DNA of 7,021 nt from an uncultured Alistipes sp. (lineage in GTDB: Bacteria > Bacteroidota > Bacteroidia > Bacteroidales > Rikenellaceae). This document shows, one piece after another, positions 1-5,819 of the stretch. Under the pieces are notes generated by a model, which was not told where the DNA came from, ran no database searches, and worked only from the letters and a program-made list of their open reading frames with translations. Location: contig UROX01000137.1 of the NCBI GenBank assembly GCA_900549685.1, forward strand, positions 1-7,021, read 5' to 3'. Position 1 is the first letter of the stretch, and each line of letters begins with the position of its first letter. The position numbers and the translations under genes were made by a program.

Positions 1-2
1 TT

Positions 3-397
3 CGATTGGTATGCTCGATGAAAAACATCGTGATCGGTGCGATATGGGCGACGTGGTGGTTGCCGGTGATGATATTCAACGGATATGCTTGTCCGTCGAT
101 TGCAACCGCGTATGTCTCGTTCGTCTTGTTGTCTTTCCTGCTGGACCGGATATTCATGGATACGCGGTCTCTTCTCGTTACGTCTGCGGTCAGGGGTGTC
201 ATGGTTTCATCATACGCCATTCGTTTGGCTGAAGGTAGCGATCATACGGCATTTGGGTGGCGGGAGGAAATCCGCTGTTCCATGGAACGAACGGTCTGGC
301 CGGGATGATCTCGCTGTTTGTCATTGCATCCGGTGTGTGTATTTTCCGTAGCTCCGCTGCCGCAGATCAGGATCGGAGGAATATGCCGGTTTCATAA
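3..397 (+). pseudogene. Possible frameshifted, 5'-open membrane protein gene
   Basis: I do not recognise a family here. One plus-strand frame, open from the window edge and with an ATG at 18, gives a hydrophobic polypeptide with two likely membrane segments (around IVIGAIWATWWLPVMIF and ATAYVSFVLLSFLL). From about 239 a different frame becomes protein-like (SYGIWVAGGNPLFHGTNGLAGM, then a third hydrophobic stretch ISLFVIASGVCIF) and ends at TAA 395-397. The second frame has stops at 230-232 and 236-238, so the switch would fall at roughly 220-245. It corresponds to one base missing from the sequence. The stop lies 34 bases before a hairpin with T-tracts on both strands, as expected for a gene converging on the minus-strand operon. 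The start may lie outside the window. Alternatives are a sequencing error in an intact gene, or no gene at all. No slippery heptamer suggesting programmed frameshifting was seen. Confidence 0.35.
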
Positions 398-431
398 GAT
401 TATGCAGACAAGTGCGGAAGGCGGGAAACGA

Positions 432-467
432 AAAAAACGATAGATGACCGACCATCTATCGTTTTTT
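432..467. terminator. Bidirectional intrinsic terminator
   Basis: A perfect inverted repeat pairs 432-446 with 453-467 (9 mixed base pairs plus six A:T pairs) around a six-base loop. It gives a stem followed by a run of T on either strand. On the minus strand it ends the oxidoreductase operon, and on the plus strand it would end whatever stops at 397. The stem sequence and flanking tracts are read directly from the sequence. Confidence 0.88.
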
Positions 468-609
468 CGGTATTCTTCCGGAGGATTCTGTCCGCGAAAA
501 GTCGGCCCATTCCGGCGATGGACCGGTTGTAGGACGAAACCTTCCGGGCCGGCGGAGTCCGAACCGTCCCTCGAGAAGAGGAACCCTACTCCCCGGATCG
601 TATTCCGGT
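468..609 (-). other. Untranslated tail of the oxidoreductase operon
   Basis: These 142 GC-rich bases lie between the gamma-subunit stop and the terminator and hold no convincing gene. A long minus-strand frame crosses them, but it only shadows the gamma gene and even reads through the terminator hairpin. Short complementary segments (529-533 with 585-589, and the nearby CCGG pairs at 523-526 and 593-596) could form a long-range stem. That pairing is weak evidence by itself. Confidence 0.4.
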
Positions 610-1164
610 CTACTCCACTCTCCTTTCGCGTATGATTTCCATGCCGTGACGCATGGCCTCTTCGTTGGCCGGAAGCAGTTTCGCCATACGTGCGGGAAGC
701 GATTTGGCCATGCCCCGGAATGCGTTTTCGAGCGTCACGACGGGTTTGACTTTCAGGTATCCGCCCAGAATCATCGTATTGAACACCCGGATGTTGCCCT
801 GCCGGGCAGCCTCTTCCGTCGCGTCGATCTCGTAAATCCGGATGTCGGTCCTGCGGGGCGGATGGACGATACCGTTGGGATCGTAGATCAATACGCCTCC
901 GGGCTTGACCCTCGGTTCGAACTTGTCCATACTCTGCTGGTTGAGGATGATGGCCGTGTCGTAGTCGTGGGCGATGGGCGAACTGATCGGCCGGTCGCTC
1001 AACATGACCGTTACGTTGGCCGTACCTCCCCGCATTTCGGGTCCGTAGGAAGGCATCCAGCTGACTTCCAGATCCTGCATGACGCCCGAATAGGCCAGAA
1101 TCTTGCCCATCGACAGCACGCCTTGTCCGCCGAATCCGGCTATGATGATTTCTTCTTTGAACAT
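610..1164 (-). CDS. 2-oxoacid:ferredoxin oxidoreductase, gamma subunit
   Basis: This 184-residue protein is the gamma (catalytic-domain III) subunit of a ferredoxin-dependent 2-oxoacid oxidoreductase, a cytoplasmic enzyme that converts a 2-oxoacid and CoA to acyl-CoA, CO2 and reduced ferredoxin. It begins with the diagnostic glycine-rich segment IIIAGFGGQGVLSMGK (GFGGQG at residues 10-15). It continues with SYGPEMRGGTANVTV (about 39-53), a signature of the POR/KOR gamma family, and has the normal length for a separate gamma chain. The ATG at 1164 is followed directly by the conserved N-terminus and lies 21 bases after the beta-subunit stop, with no Shine-Dalgarno sequence. It is the last gene of the operon: 142 untranslated bases separate it from the terminator. 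In KOR and VOR nomenclature it would be the KorC-type subunit. The substrate cannot be assigned from this subunit. Confidence 0.93.
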   Translation of the reverse strand: MFKEEIIIAGFGGQGVLSMGKILAYSGVMQDLEVSWMPSYGPEMRGGTANVTVMLSDRPISSPIAHDYDTAIILNQQSMDKFEPRVKPGGVLIYDPNGIVHPPRRTDIRIYEIDATEEAARQGNIRVFNTMILGGYLKVKPVVTLENAFRGMAKSLPARMAKLLPANEEAMRHGMEIIRERRVE

Positions 1165-1185
1165 CGTTTTCGGTTTTTAGAGGAT

Positions 1186-1947
1186 TTATCCTTTCAGATC
1201 GCCCAGCGGATAGAACGGAAACATGTGCTCTTCCATCCAGCGGTTGGCCTCCACCGGCGAGAGTTTCCATCCCGAGTTGCAGGTGGCCACGAATTCGACG
1301 AACGACAGCCCTTTGCCTTGCAGCGAGCTTTCGAACGCTTTGCGGATCGCTTTTTTCGCTTTGCGCACGGCGGCCGGCGTATGTACGCTCTGACGGGTCA
1401 GATAACCCACCCCGTCCAGATGGGCCAGCATGTCGGCCACCTTGAACGGATAGCCGTGCAGTTTCGGGTCGCGGCCGGCGGGTGTCGTGACGGTTTTCAT
1501 GCCCAGCAGCGTGGTCGGAGCCATCTGTCCGCCCGTCATGCCGTAGATGGCGTTATTGACATATATGATGGCGATATTCTCGCCCCGGTTGCAGGCATGG
1601 ATCGTCTCGCCCGTACCGATGGCGGCCAGGTCGCCGTCGCCCTGATACGTAAAGACGAGTTTATCCGGATTGAGCCGCTTGAGTGCGGTGGCCACCGCCG
1701 CAGCCCGGCCATGCGCCGCTTCGGCCCAGTCGATGTCGATATAATCGTAGGCCATGACCGAACATCCTACCGGCGACACGCCGATGGCGTCGTGTTCCAT
1801 ATTCATTTCGTCGATCACCTCGGCGATCAGTTTGTGGATCACGCCGTGACTGCATCCCGGACAGTAGTGCATCGTTTTGTCGGTCATCAACCGGGGTTTG
1901 GCATACACCCGGTTTTCGGGACATATCTTCACTTCGAAATCAGACAT
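1186..1947 (-). CDS. 2-oxoacid:ferredoxin oxidoreductase, TPP-binding beta subunit
   Basis: This 253-residue protein is the thiamine-pyrophosphate subunit that carries out decarboxylation of the 2-oxoacid. The N-terminal part has the HYCPGCSHG motif (Cys29 and Cys32). This is followed by SPVGCSV (58-64), AAHGRAAAVATALK (77-90), the TPP/Mg motif start YQGDGD (101-106) and its end NNAIYGMTGGQMAPTT (131-146), about 25 residues later as expected for a GDG-(X)n-NN motif. The open frame continues far upstream, but that part only shadows the alpha-subunit gene. The ATG at 1947 gives the family N-terminus (MSDFEVKIC) and lies 11 bases after the alpha stop. The upstream bases are A-rich with no Shine-Dalgarno sequence. 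The gene corresponds to KorB or the TPP chain of VOR. Sequence by eye does not separate 2-oxoglutarate from branched-chain 2-oxoacid specificity. Confidence 0.94.
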   Translation of the reverse strand: MSDFEVKICPENRVYAKPRLMTDKTMHYCPGCSHGVIHKLIAEVIDEMNMEHDAIGVSPVGCSVMAYDYIDIDWAEAAHGRAAAVATALKRLNPDKLVFTYQGDGDLAAIGTGETIHACNRGENIAIIYVNNAIYGMTGGQMAPTTLLGMKTVTTPAGRDPKLHGYPFKVADMLAHLDGVGYLTRQSVHTPAAVRKAKKAIRKAFESSLQGKGLSFVEFVATCNSGWKLSPVEANRWMEEHMFPFYPLGDLKG

Positions 1948-1958
1948 GAGGTTCGGTT

Positions 1959-3041
1959 TTAAAGGGAAAACTTCGATTTCAATGCTTCGTACACCTCGTT
2001 GGGCGAGTGGACGATGCCGCCCATCCGGCCGTAATGGTGGACCGGAACGCGGCACTCGGCCGCCAGAGCGACGTCCTCGACCATCTGCCCGCAACTCATC
2101 TCGACCGAGAGGAAGCCCTTCACGCGGTGGGAAAGCTCGCGGATCGCTTCCACGGGGAACGGAAACAGGGTCACCGGCCGTAGCAGACCGACTTTCAACC
2201 CCTCTTCCCGGGCCATTTCCACCACTTTCATCGCGATGCGCGCCGACGATCCGTAGGCGACCAACACATATTCGGCGTCTTCGCACCGGGTCGCTTCGTA
2301 GCGCACCTCGTCGCGGCGGATCGTGTCGTATTTTGCCTGCAGTTTCAGGTTGAAGCGTTCCTGGATCAGCGAATCGAGTTCGACCGAGGTGACGACATTG
2401 CGTCTGCGCGTGGCGGGCTTGCCCGTCAGCGCCCAGGTGCCGTGCTCCCGGGCGATGTATTCGTCGCTCCAGCGCGGCTGCGGAGCCGACAGCACGACTT
2501 TCTCCATCATCTGTCCGATCACGCCGTCGGAGAGAATCATCACCGGGTTGCGGTACTTGAAAGCCAGATCGAAGCCCAGTCCTACGAAATCGTACATCTC
2601 CTGTACCGAATAGGGTGCCAGCACGATCAGGTGATAATCGCCGTGCCCGCCGCCTTTGACGGCCTGAAAATAGTCGGCCTGCGAGGGCTGGATCGTACCC
2701 AGGCCCGGTCCGCCCCGCGATACATTGACCACGACGCAGGGCAGTTCGGCTCCCGCCAGATAGCTCAGTCCTTCGCACATCAGGCTGATGCCGGGACTCG
2801 ACGACGAGGCCATCACGCGTTTGCCTGCGGCCGCTCCGCCGTAGACCATGTTGATTGCCGCCACTTCGCTTTCGGCCTGAAGGACCACCATGCCCGACGT
2901 TTCCCACGGGCGCATTTCCATCAGGGTCTCCAGCACTTCGGACTGGGGCGTGATCGGATAACCGAAATAACCGTCGCATCCGCAGCGGACGGCGGCTTCG
3001 GCGATCACTTCGTTTCCTTTCATCAGTTTTACCTCTTCCAT
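1959..3041 (-). CDS. vorB: 2-oxoacid:ferredoxin oxidoreductase, alpha subunit (VorB-like)
   Basis: This 360-residue alpha subunit combines the pyrimidine-binding domain (domain I) and domain II of the oxidoreductase. Near the N-terminus is GCDGYFGYPITPQSEV (21-36), where the PITP motif contacts substrate and cofactor in this superfamily. Next come LQAESEVAAINMVYGGAAAGKR (54-75), SSSSPGISLMCEGLSYLAG (79-97) with its conserved Ser/Pro-Gly loop, and NVSRGGPGLGT (106-116). The C-terminal half is the domain II fold (VLVAYGSSARIAMK onward), ending in YEALKSKFSL. Proteins of this length and sequence in Bacteroidota are usually annotated as 3-methyl-2-oxobutanoate dehydrogenase subunit VorB, hence the symbol. 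KorA (2-oxoglutarate) remains possible. ATG 3041 is preferred over the in-frame ATG at 3023 because homologues I recall share the M-x-x-(V/I)-KLMKGNE start. It lies 18 bases after the ferredoxin stop. Confidence 0.93.
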   Translation of the reverse strand: MEEVKLMKGNEVIAEAAVRCGCDGYFGYPITPQSEVLETLMEMRPWETSGMVVLQAESEVAAINMVYGGAAAGKRVMASSSSPGISLMCEGLSYLAGAELPCVVVNVSRGGPGLGTIQPSQADYFQAVKGGGHGDYHLIVLAPYSVQEMYDFVGLGFDLAFKYRNPVMILSDGVIGQMMEKVVLSAPQPRWSDEYIAREHGTWALTGKPATRRRNVVTSVELDSLIQERFNLKLQAKYDTIRRDEVRYEATRCEDAEYVLVAYGSSARIAMKVVEMAREEGLKVGLLRPVTLFPFPVEAIRELSHRVKGFLSVEMSCGQMVEDVALAAECRVPVHHYGRMGGIVHSPNEVYEALKSKFSL

Positions 3042-3059
3042 AATTCGCTTTCGGTTATT

Positions 3060-3293
3060 TTATGCACCCGGATTTTTCTGCCGGTAGACTTCTATGCAAC
3101 TGTCCGGACATACGCTGGCGCAGGAAGTGCATCCCGTACAGGCGTCCGGACGGGCCATGCGGGAGTAATGGTACCCCTTGCCATTGACTTCGGGAGCCAA
3201 GGCGAGCACATGCATCGGACAGGCGACCACGCACAGGTCGCATCCCTTGCAGCGTTCGATGTCGATCAACACCGTTCCCTTAACTTTTGACAT
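3060..3293 (-). CDS. 2[4Fe-4S] ferredoxin-type delta subunit
   Basis: A 77-residue iron-sulphur protein with two classic cluster motifs: CKGCDLCVVACP (Cys15, 18, 21, 25) and CTGCTSCASVCP (Cys52, 55, 58, 62). In this fold each cluster takes three cysteines from one motif and the fourth from the other. An extra Cys66 follows. The insertion between the motifs (EVNGKGYHYSRMARPDA) is longer than in small clostridial ferredoxins and typical of delta subunits of KOR/VOR/POR enzymes. As first gene of a four-gene operon with alpha, beta and gamma subunits, it most likely passes electrons from the TPP site to free ferredoxin. The start at 3293 gives the expected MSKVKGTVLIDIERC. It is preceded by the A-rich AATAAAAACAATCG leader and a -7 promoter box at 3315-3322. 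Naming as VorD or KorD depends on the substrate. Confidence 0.93.
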   Translation of the reverse strand: MSKVKGTVLIDIERCKGCDLCVVACPMHVLALAPEVNGKGYHYSRMARPDACTGCTSCASVCPDSCIEVYRQKNPGA

Positions 3294-3314
3294 AGCAAAC
3301 GATTGTTTTTATTA

Positions 3315-3322
3315 CAAATTTA
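3315..3322 (-). promoter_or_regulatory. Probable -7 promoter box of the oxidoreductase operon
   Basis: Read on the minus strand, this site is TAAATTTG, an exact match to the Bacteroidota sigma-ABfr -7 consensus TAnnTTTG. Transcription would start near 3310, leaving a short A-rich leader of about 17 bases before the ferredoxin ATG. No clear TTG or TTTG -33 element is present. At the usual 19-base spacing the sequence reads TTAC, so the upstream element is weak or activator-dependent. Confidence 0.6.
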
Positions 3323-3410
3323 TCCTTCCGCTGTGGATATAGTAATAGATTCTCGGGGAAAATACGATTCCAAAAAAAATGCCGCCAATGTTTTTCTGCC
3401 TTATAAAAAA

Positions 3411-3442
3411 CAAAAAAAACAGGAATAGTTAAATTCCTGTTT
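3411..3442 (-). terminator. Intrinsic terminator of the DUF1015 gene
   Basis: A 10-bp perfect stem pairs 3417-3426 with 3433-3442 around a six-base loop. On the minus strand the AAACAGGAAT / ATTCCTGTTT stem is followed by an unbroken T-run and a second T-run (A-runs on the plus strand at 3404-3419). It lies 38 bases beyond the DUF1015 stop. It separates that transcript from the oxidoreductase operon promoter. Confidence 0.88.
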
Positions 3443-3480
3443 CTCGAAACGCGGGTTATCGTCCCCGATCGTGCGGAGCG

Positions 3481-4722
3481 TCAGTCGAGCGAATGGATGA
3501 CGAGGCCCGACCGCAGTTTGGGTTCGAACCATGTCGTTTTGGGTGGCATGATGTTACCCGTGTCGGCGATGTCGATGAGCTGTTTCATCGAAACGGGATA
3601 GAGCGCGAAGGCCACCTTCATCTCGCCGCTGTCTACCCGACGCTGCAACTCGCCCAATCCCCGGATGCCGCCCACGAAATCGATTCGCTTGTCGGTTCTC
3701 AGGTCCGCGATGCCCAGCAGCTCGTTCAGTACACGGTTCGAAAGGATCGTTACGTCCAGCACGCCGATCGGGTCGTTGTCGTCGTAAGTGCCCGCTTTGG
3801 CCGTCAGGCTGTACCAGCGGCCGTCCAGATACATCGCGAAATTGTGCAGTTCGGCGGGCCGGTACGGCTGGGTGCCTTTCTCTTCCACGACAAAATCCTT
3901 TTCCAGCGCCGAGAGCAGTCCGGCGGGCGTGAGTCCGTTCAGGTCCCGTACCACCCGGTTGTAGTCGATGATCTTCAGCTGGTCGTCGGGGAAAATGACG
4001 GCCAGGAAGAAGCAATATTCCTCGTCTCCCGTATGGCGGGCGTTTCCGTTCATCTTTTCCTGTCCGACGCGTGCGGCAGCGGCCGTGCGGTGATGGCCGT
4101 CGGCCACGTACAGGGCGGGTATCGTGTCGAATATCTCCGTGATCCGTCGCTGGGTACTCTCGTCGTCGATCACCCAGAAACGGTGACCGAATCCGTCGGC
4201 GGCCGTGAAGTCGTATTCCGGCTCGTTGTTTTCGACGACCTCCCGGACGATGGCGTCTATTTCGGCCCGGGCCGGATAGGACAGAAATACGGGTTCGATG
4301 TTGGCGTTCTGGTTGCGCACGTGGATCATGCGGTCTTCCTCCTTGTCGGGCCGCGTCAGCTCGTGCTTTTTGATCCGGCCTTCGAGATAGTCTTCGAAAT
4401 GACAGGCAGCGACCAGTCCGTACTGCGTCCGGCCGTCCATCGTCTGCGCGTATACGTAATATTTTTCCGTATCGTCCTGTACGAGCCATCCCTCTTCTCT
4501 CCACCGGGCGAAATTTTCCACGGCTTTGCGGTAGACTTCTTCCGAATGTTCGTCGGCGATGGGTTCGAAATCGATTTCGGGTTTGATGATGTGCAGCAGC
4601 GATTTTTCGGTAGCCTCCCTCCGGGCTTCCTCGGAGTTGAGCACGTCGTAGGGACGGGAAGCCACTTCGGCGGCGTGCTGCCGGGGCGGGCGTATGCCCT
4701 TGAACGGTTTTATTTTGACCAT
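3481..4722 (-). CDS. DUF1015 (PF06245) family protein linked to serine synthesis genes
   Basis: A 413-residue cytoplasmic protein matching the full length of the DUF1015 family; its biochemical function is not established as far as I know. Family hallmarks are visible in order: KPFKGIRPP at the N-terminus; RPYDVLN (23-29); KHELTRPDKEEDRMIH (119-134); RNQNANIEPVFLSYP (136-150); LYVADGHHRTAAAAR (204-218); DYNRVV (253-258); LDVTIL (322-327); and the C-terminal block MPPKTTWFEPKLRSG (392-406). The GHHR block resembles box II of the ParB/sulfiredoxin-like fold (G-x-x-R-x-x-A-A), which also occurs in the free serine kinases SerK and SbnI. No membrane segment or signal peptide is seen. The gene follows serC and serA in the same direction, 95 bases after serA, but a strong terminator lies in that gap and no clear promoter was found there. 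A role in phosphoserine or serine metabolism is inference from context and motif only. Confidence 0.9.
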   Translation of the reverse strand: MVKIKPFKGIRPPRQHAAEVASRPYDVLNSEEARREATEKSLLHIIKPEIDFEPIADEHSEEVYRKAVENFARWREEGWLVQDDTEKYYVYAQTMDGRTQYGLVAACHFEDYLEGRIKKHELTRPDKEEDRMIHVRNQNANIEPVFLSYPARAEIDAIVREVVENNEPEYDFTAADGFGHRFWVIDDESTQRRITEIFDTIPALYVADGHHRTAAAARVGQEKMNGNARHTGDEEYCFFLAVIFPDDQLKIIDYNRVVRDLNGLTPAGLLSALEKDFVVEEKGTQPYRPAELHNFAMYLDGRWYSLTAKAGTYDDNDPIGVLDVTILSNRVLNELLGIADLRTDKRIDFVGGIRGLGELQRRVDSGEMKVAFALYPVSMKQLIDIADTGNIMPPKTTWFEPKLRSGLVIHSLD

Positions 4723-4770
4723 GATTTTATAAGTTGTTTTATCTGTTTTTTTGTTCGGCCCGTGAAAACA

Positions 4771-4796
4771 AACCCCCGGAGTGCATTCCGGGGGTT
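4771..4796 (-). terminator. Terminator between serA and the DUF1015 gene
   Basis: A perfect 10-bp stem pairs 4771-4780 with 4787-4796 (AACCCCCGGA / TCCGGGGGTT) around a six-base loop. It is very GC-rich and, on the minus strand, is followed by TTTGTTTTCA. It starts 21 bases after the serA stop. The T-tract is interrupted, so some readthrough into the DUF1015 gene is plausible. Confidence 0.8.
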
Positions 4797-4817
4797 CGTT
4801 CGGTATCGGAGTCCGGA

Positions 4818-5738
4818 CTATTTATTGACCTGGAACCGGCGGTTTCCGTTCTGGAGGAAATCCACCGTCTGGTTGGCTGCGGCCAGACCGGCGTTGATGT
4901 TGGCTTCGGCAGTCTCGGCCCCCATTTTCTTGGAGGTGGCGAAGACGCGTTTGCCGAACTTCTCGTTCAGCAGAGGCTGTGCCTCGGCTGCGATGTCGGT
5001 GATATATTTCAGGTCGGTGCGTTCTTCGAGCGCCTGAATCAGTCCGGCTTCGTCGATCACTTCCTTGCGGGCCGTATTGACGAGCGTGGCGCCTTTGGGC
5101 ATCGTGCTCAACAGGGCGTAACCGATCGACTTTTTGGTCTGTTCGGTGGCGGGAATGTGCAGCGAAAGGAAGTCCGAGGTCGCGTAAAGCTCTTCGATCG
5201 AGGCGACCGTTTCCACGCCGTCGGCTTCGAAGGTCTTCGGATCGACGAACGGGTCGAAAGCTTTGACTTTCATGCCCAGAGCTTTGCCGTAGCGGGCCAC
5301 GATGCGGCCTACGTTGCCGTAAGCGTGGATACCCAGTCGTTTGCCGCTGATTTCGGCGCCCGTGCCTGGCGTGAACTGGTTGCGCGACATGAAGATCATC
5401 ATGCCTACGACCAGTTCGGCCACGGCGTTCGAGTTCTGCCCCGGCGTGTTCATCACCACGATGCCCCTTTCGGTGCAGGCCGCCAGATCGACGTTGTCGT
5501 AGCCTGCTCCGGCACGGACGACGATCTTGAGGTTCTTTGCAGCGGCCACGACTTCTGCCGTCACCTTGTCGCTGCGGATGATGAGTCCGTCGGCGTCCGC
5601 TACGGCGGCGAGCAGATCCGCCTTGTCGGTATATTTCTCCAGCAGGGCCAGTTCGTATCCCGCACCCTCTACGATTCCTCGTATTCCGTCCACCGCCGCT
5701 TTTGCGAAAGGTTTCTCGGTAGCTACCAGTATTTTCAT
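4818..5738 (-). CDS. serA: D-3-phosphoglycerate dehydrogenase, short lysine-type
   Basis: This enzyme oxidises 3-phosphoglycerate to 3-phosphohydroxypyruvate with NAD, the first step of serine synthesis. At 306 residues it has only the substrate and nucleotide domains of the D-2-hydroxyacid dehydrogenase family, with no C-terminal ACT or intervening domain. It is therefore probably not inhibited by serine through an ACT site. Visible motifs are VVRAGAGYDNVDL (73-85), NTPGQNSNAVAE (97-108), the Rossmann loop GIHAYGNVG (136-144) in place of the usual GxGxxG, the catalytic Arg224 in NTARKEVIDE, and Glu252 in DIAAEAQP. The usual catalytic histidine (TPHxGA) is replaced: the region reads ATSKKMGAETAEAN (267-280), with Lys270/Lys271 there. 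The frame is open back to 5816, but ATG 5738 gives the normal MKILVATEKPF start, and the 26-residue extension resembles nothing in the family. It lies 81 bases after serC, probably co-transcribed. Confidence 0.93.
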   Translation of the reverse strand: MKILVATEKPFAKAAVDGIRGIVEGAGYELALLEKYTDKADLLAAVADADGLIIRSDKVTAEVVAAAKNLKIVVRAGAGYDNVDLAACTERGIVVMNTPGQNSNAVAELVVGMMIFMSRNQFTPGTGAEISGKRLGIHAYGNVGRIVARYGKALGMKVKAFDPFVDPKTFEADGVETVASIEELYATSDFLSLHIPATEQTKKSIGYALLSTMPKGATLVNTARKEVIDEAGLIQALEERTDLKYITDIAAEAQPLLNEKFGKRVFATSKKMGAETAEANINAGLAAANQTVDFLQNGNRRFQVNK

Positions 5739-5819
5739 AAACGTAACGTTCTCTAAGGTTTCGAATGATATGGCCTTACGTGGTCGCGAAGGCCGGTTGA
5801 ATGCGATGAGCGCCATGCG

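Noticed and set aside
540..600. tRNA-like T-loop string GGTTCGGACTCC on the minus strand
   Set aside because: The flanking bases cannot form a 5-bp T-stem, and no acceptor, D or anticodon arms are present.
392..1270. 292-residue minus-strand open frame overlapping the gamma subunit and the terminator
   Set aside because: It is in the wrong frame relative to the clear gamma subunit and would translate the terminator hairpin.
646..1962. 438-residue plus-strand open frame opposite the gamma and beta subunit genes
   Set aside because: It is an antisense shadow: its rich His/Arg/Val/Gly composition reflects the complement of GC-biased codons. The minus strand encodes two clear families there.
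1948..2979. N-terminal extension of the TPP subunit frame, making a 597-residue protein
   Set aside because: The extra part is out-of-frame translation of the alpha-subunit gene. The family N-terminus begins at ATG 1947.
3294..3480. AT-rich intergenic stretch considered as a possible small RNA or small gene
   Set aside because: Its content is explained by the DUF1015 terminator and the -7 promoter box of the next operon. No further structure or frame was seen.
3493..5037. 514-residue plus-strand open frame opposite the DUF1015 gene and the 3' part of serA
   Set aside because: It crosses two real genes, a terminator and an intergenic gap, and shows no recognisable domain.
5739..5816. 26-residue N-terminal extension of SerA starting at 5816
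   Set aside because: The conserved protein starts at MKILVATEKPF (5738). The extension covers the spacer and has no family similarity.
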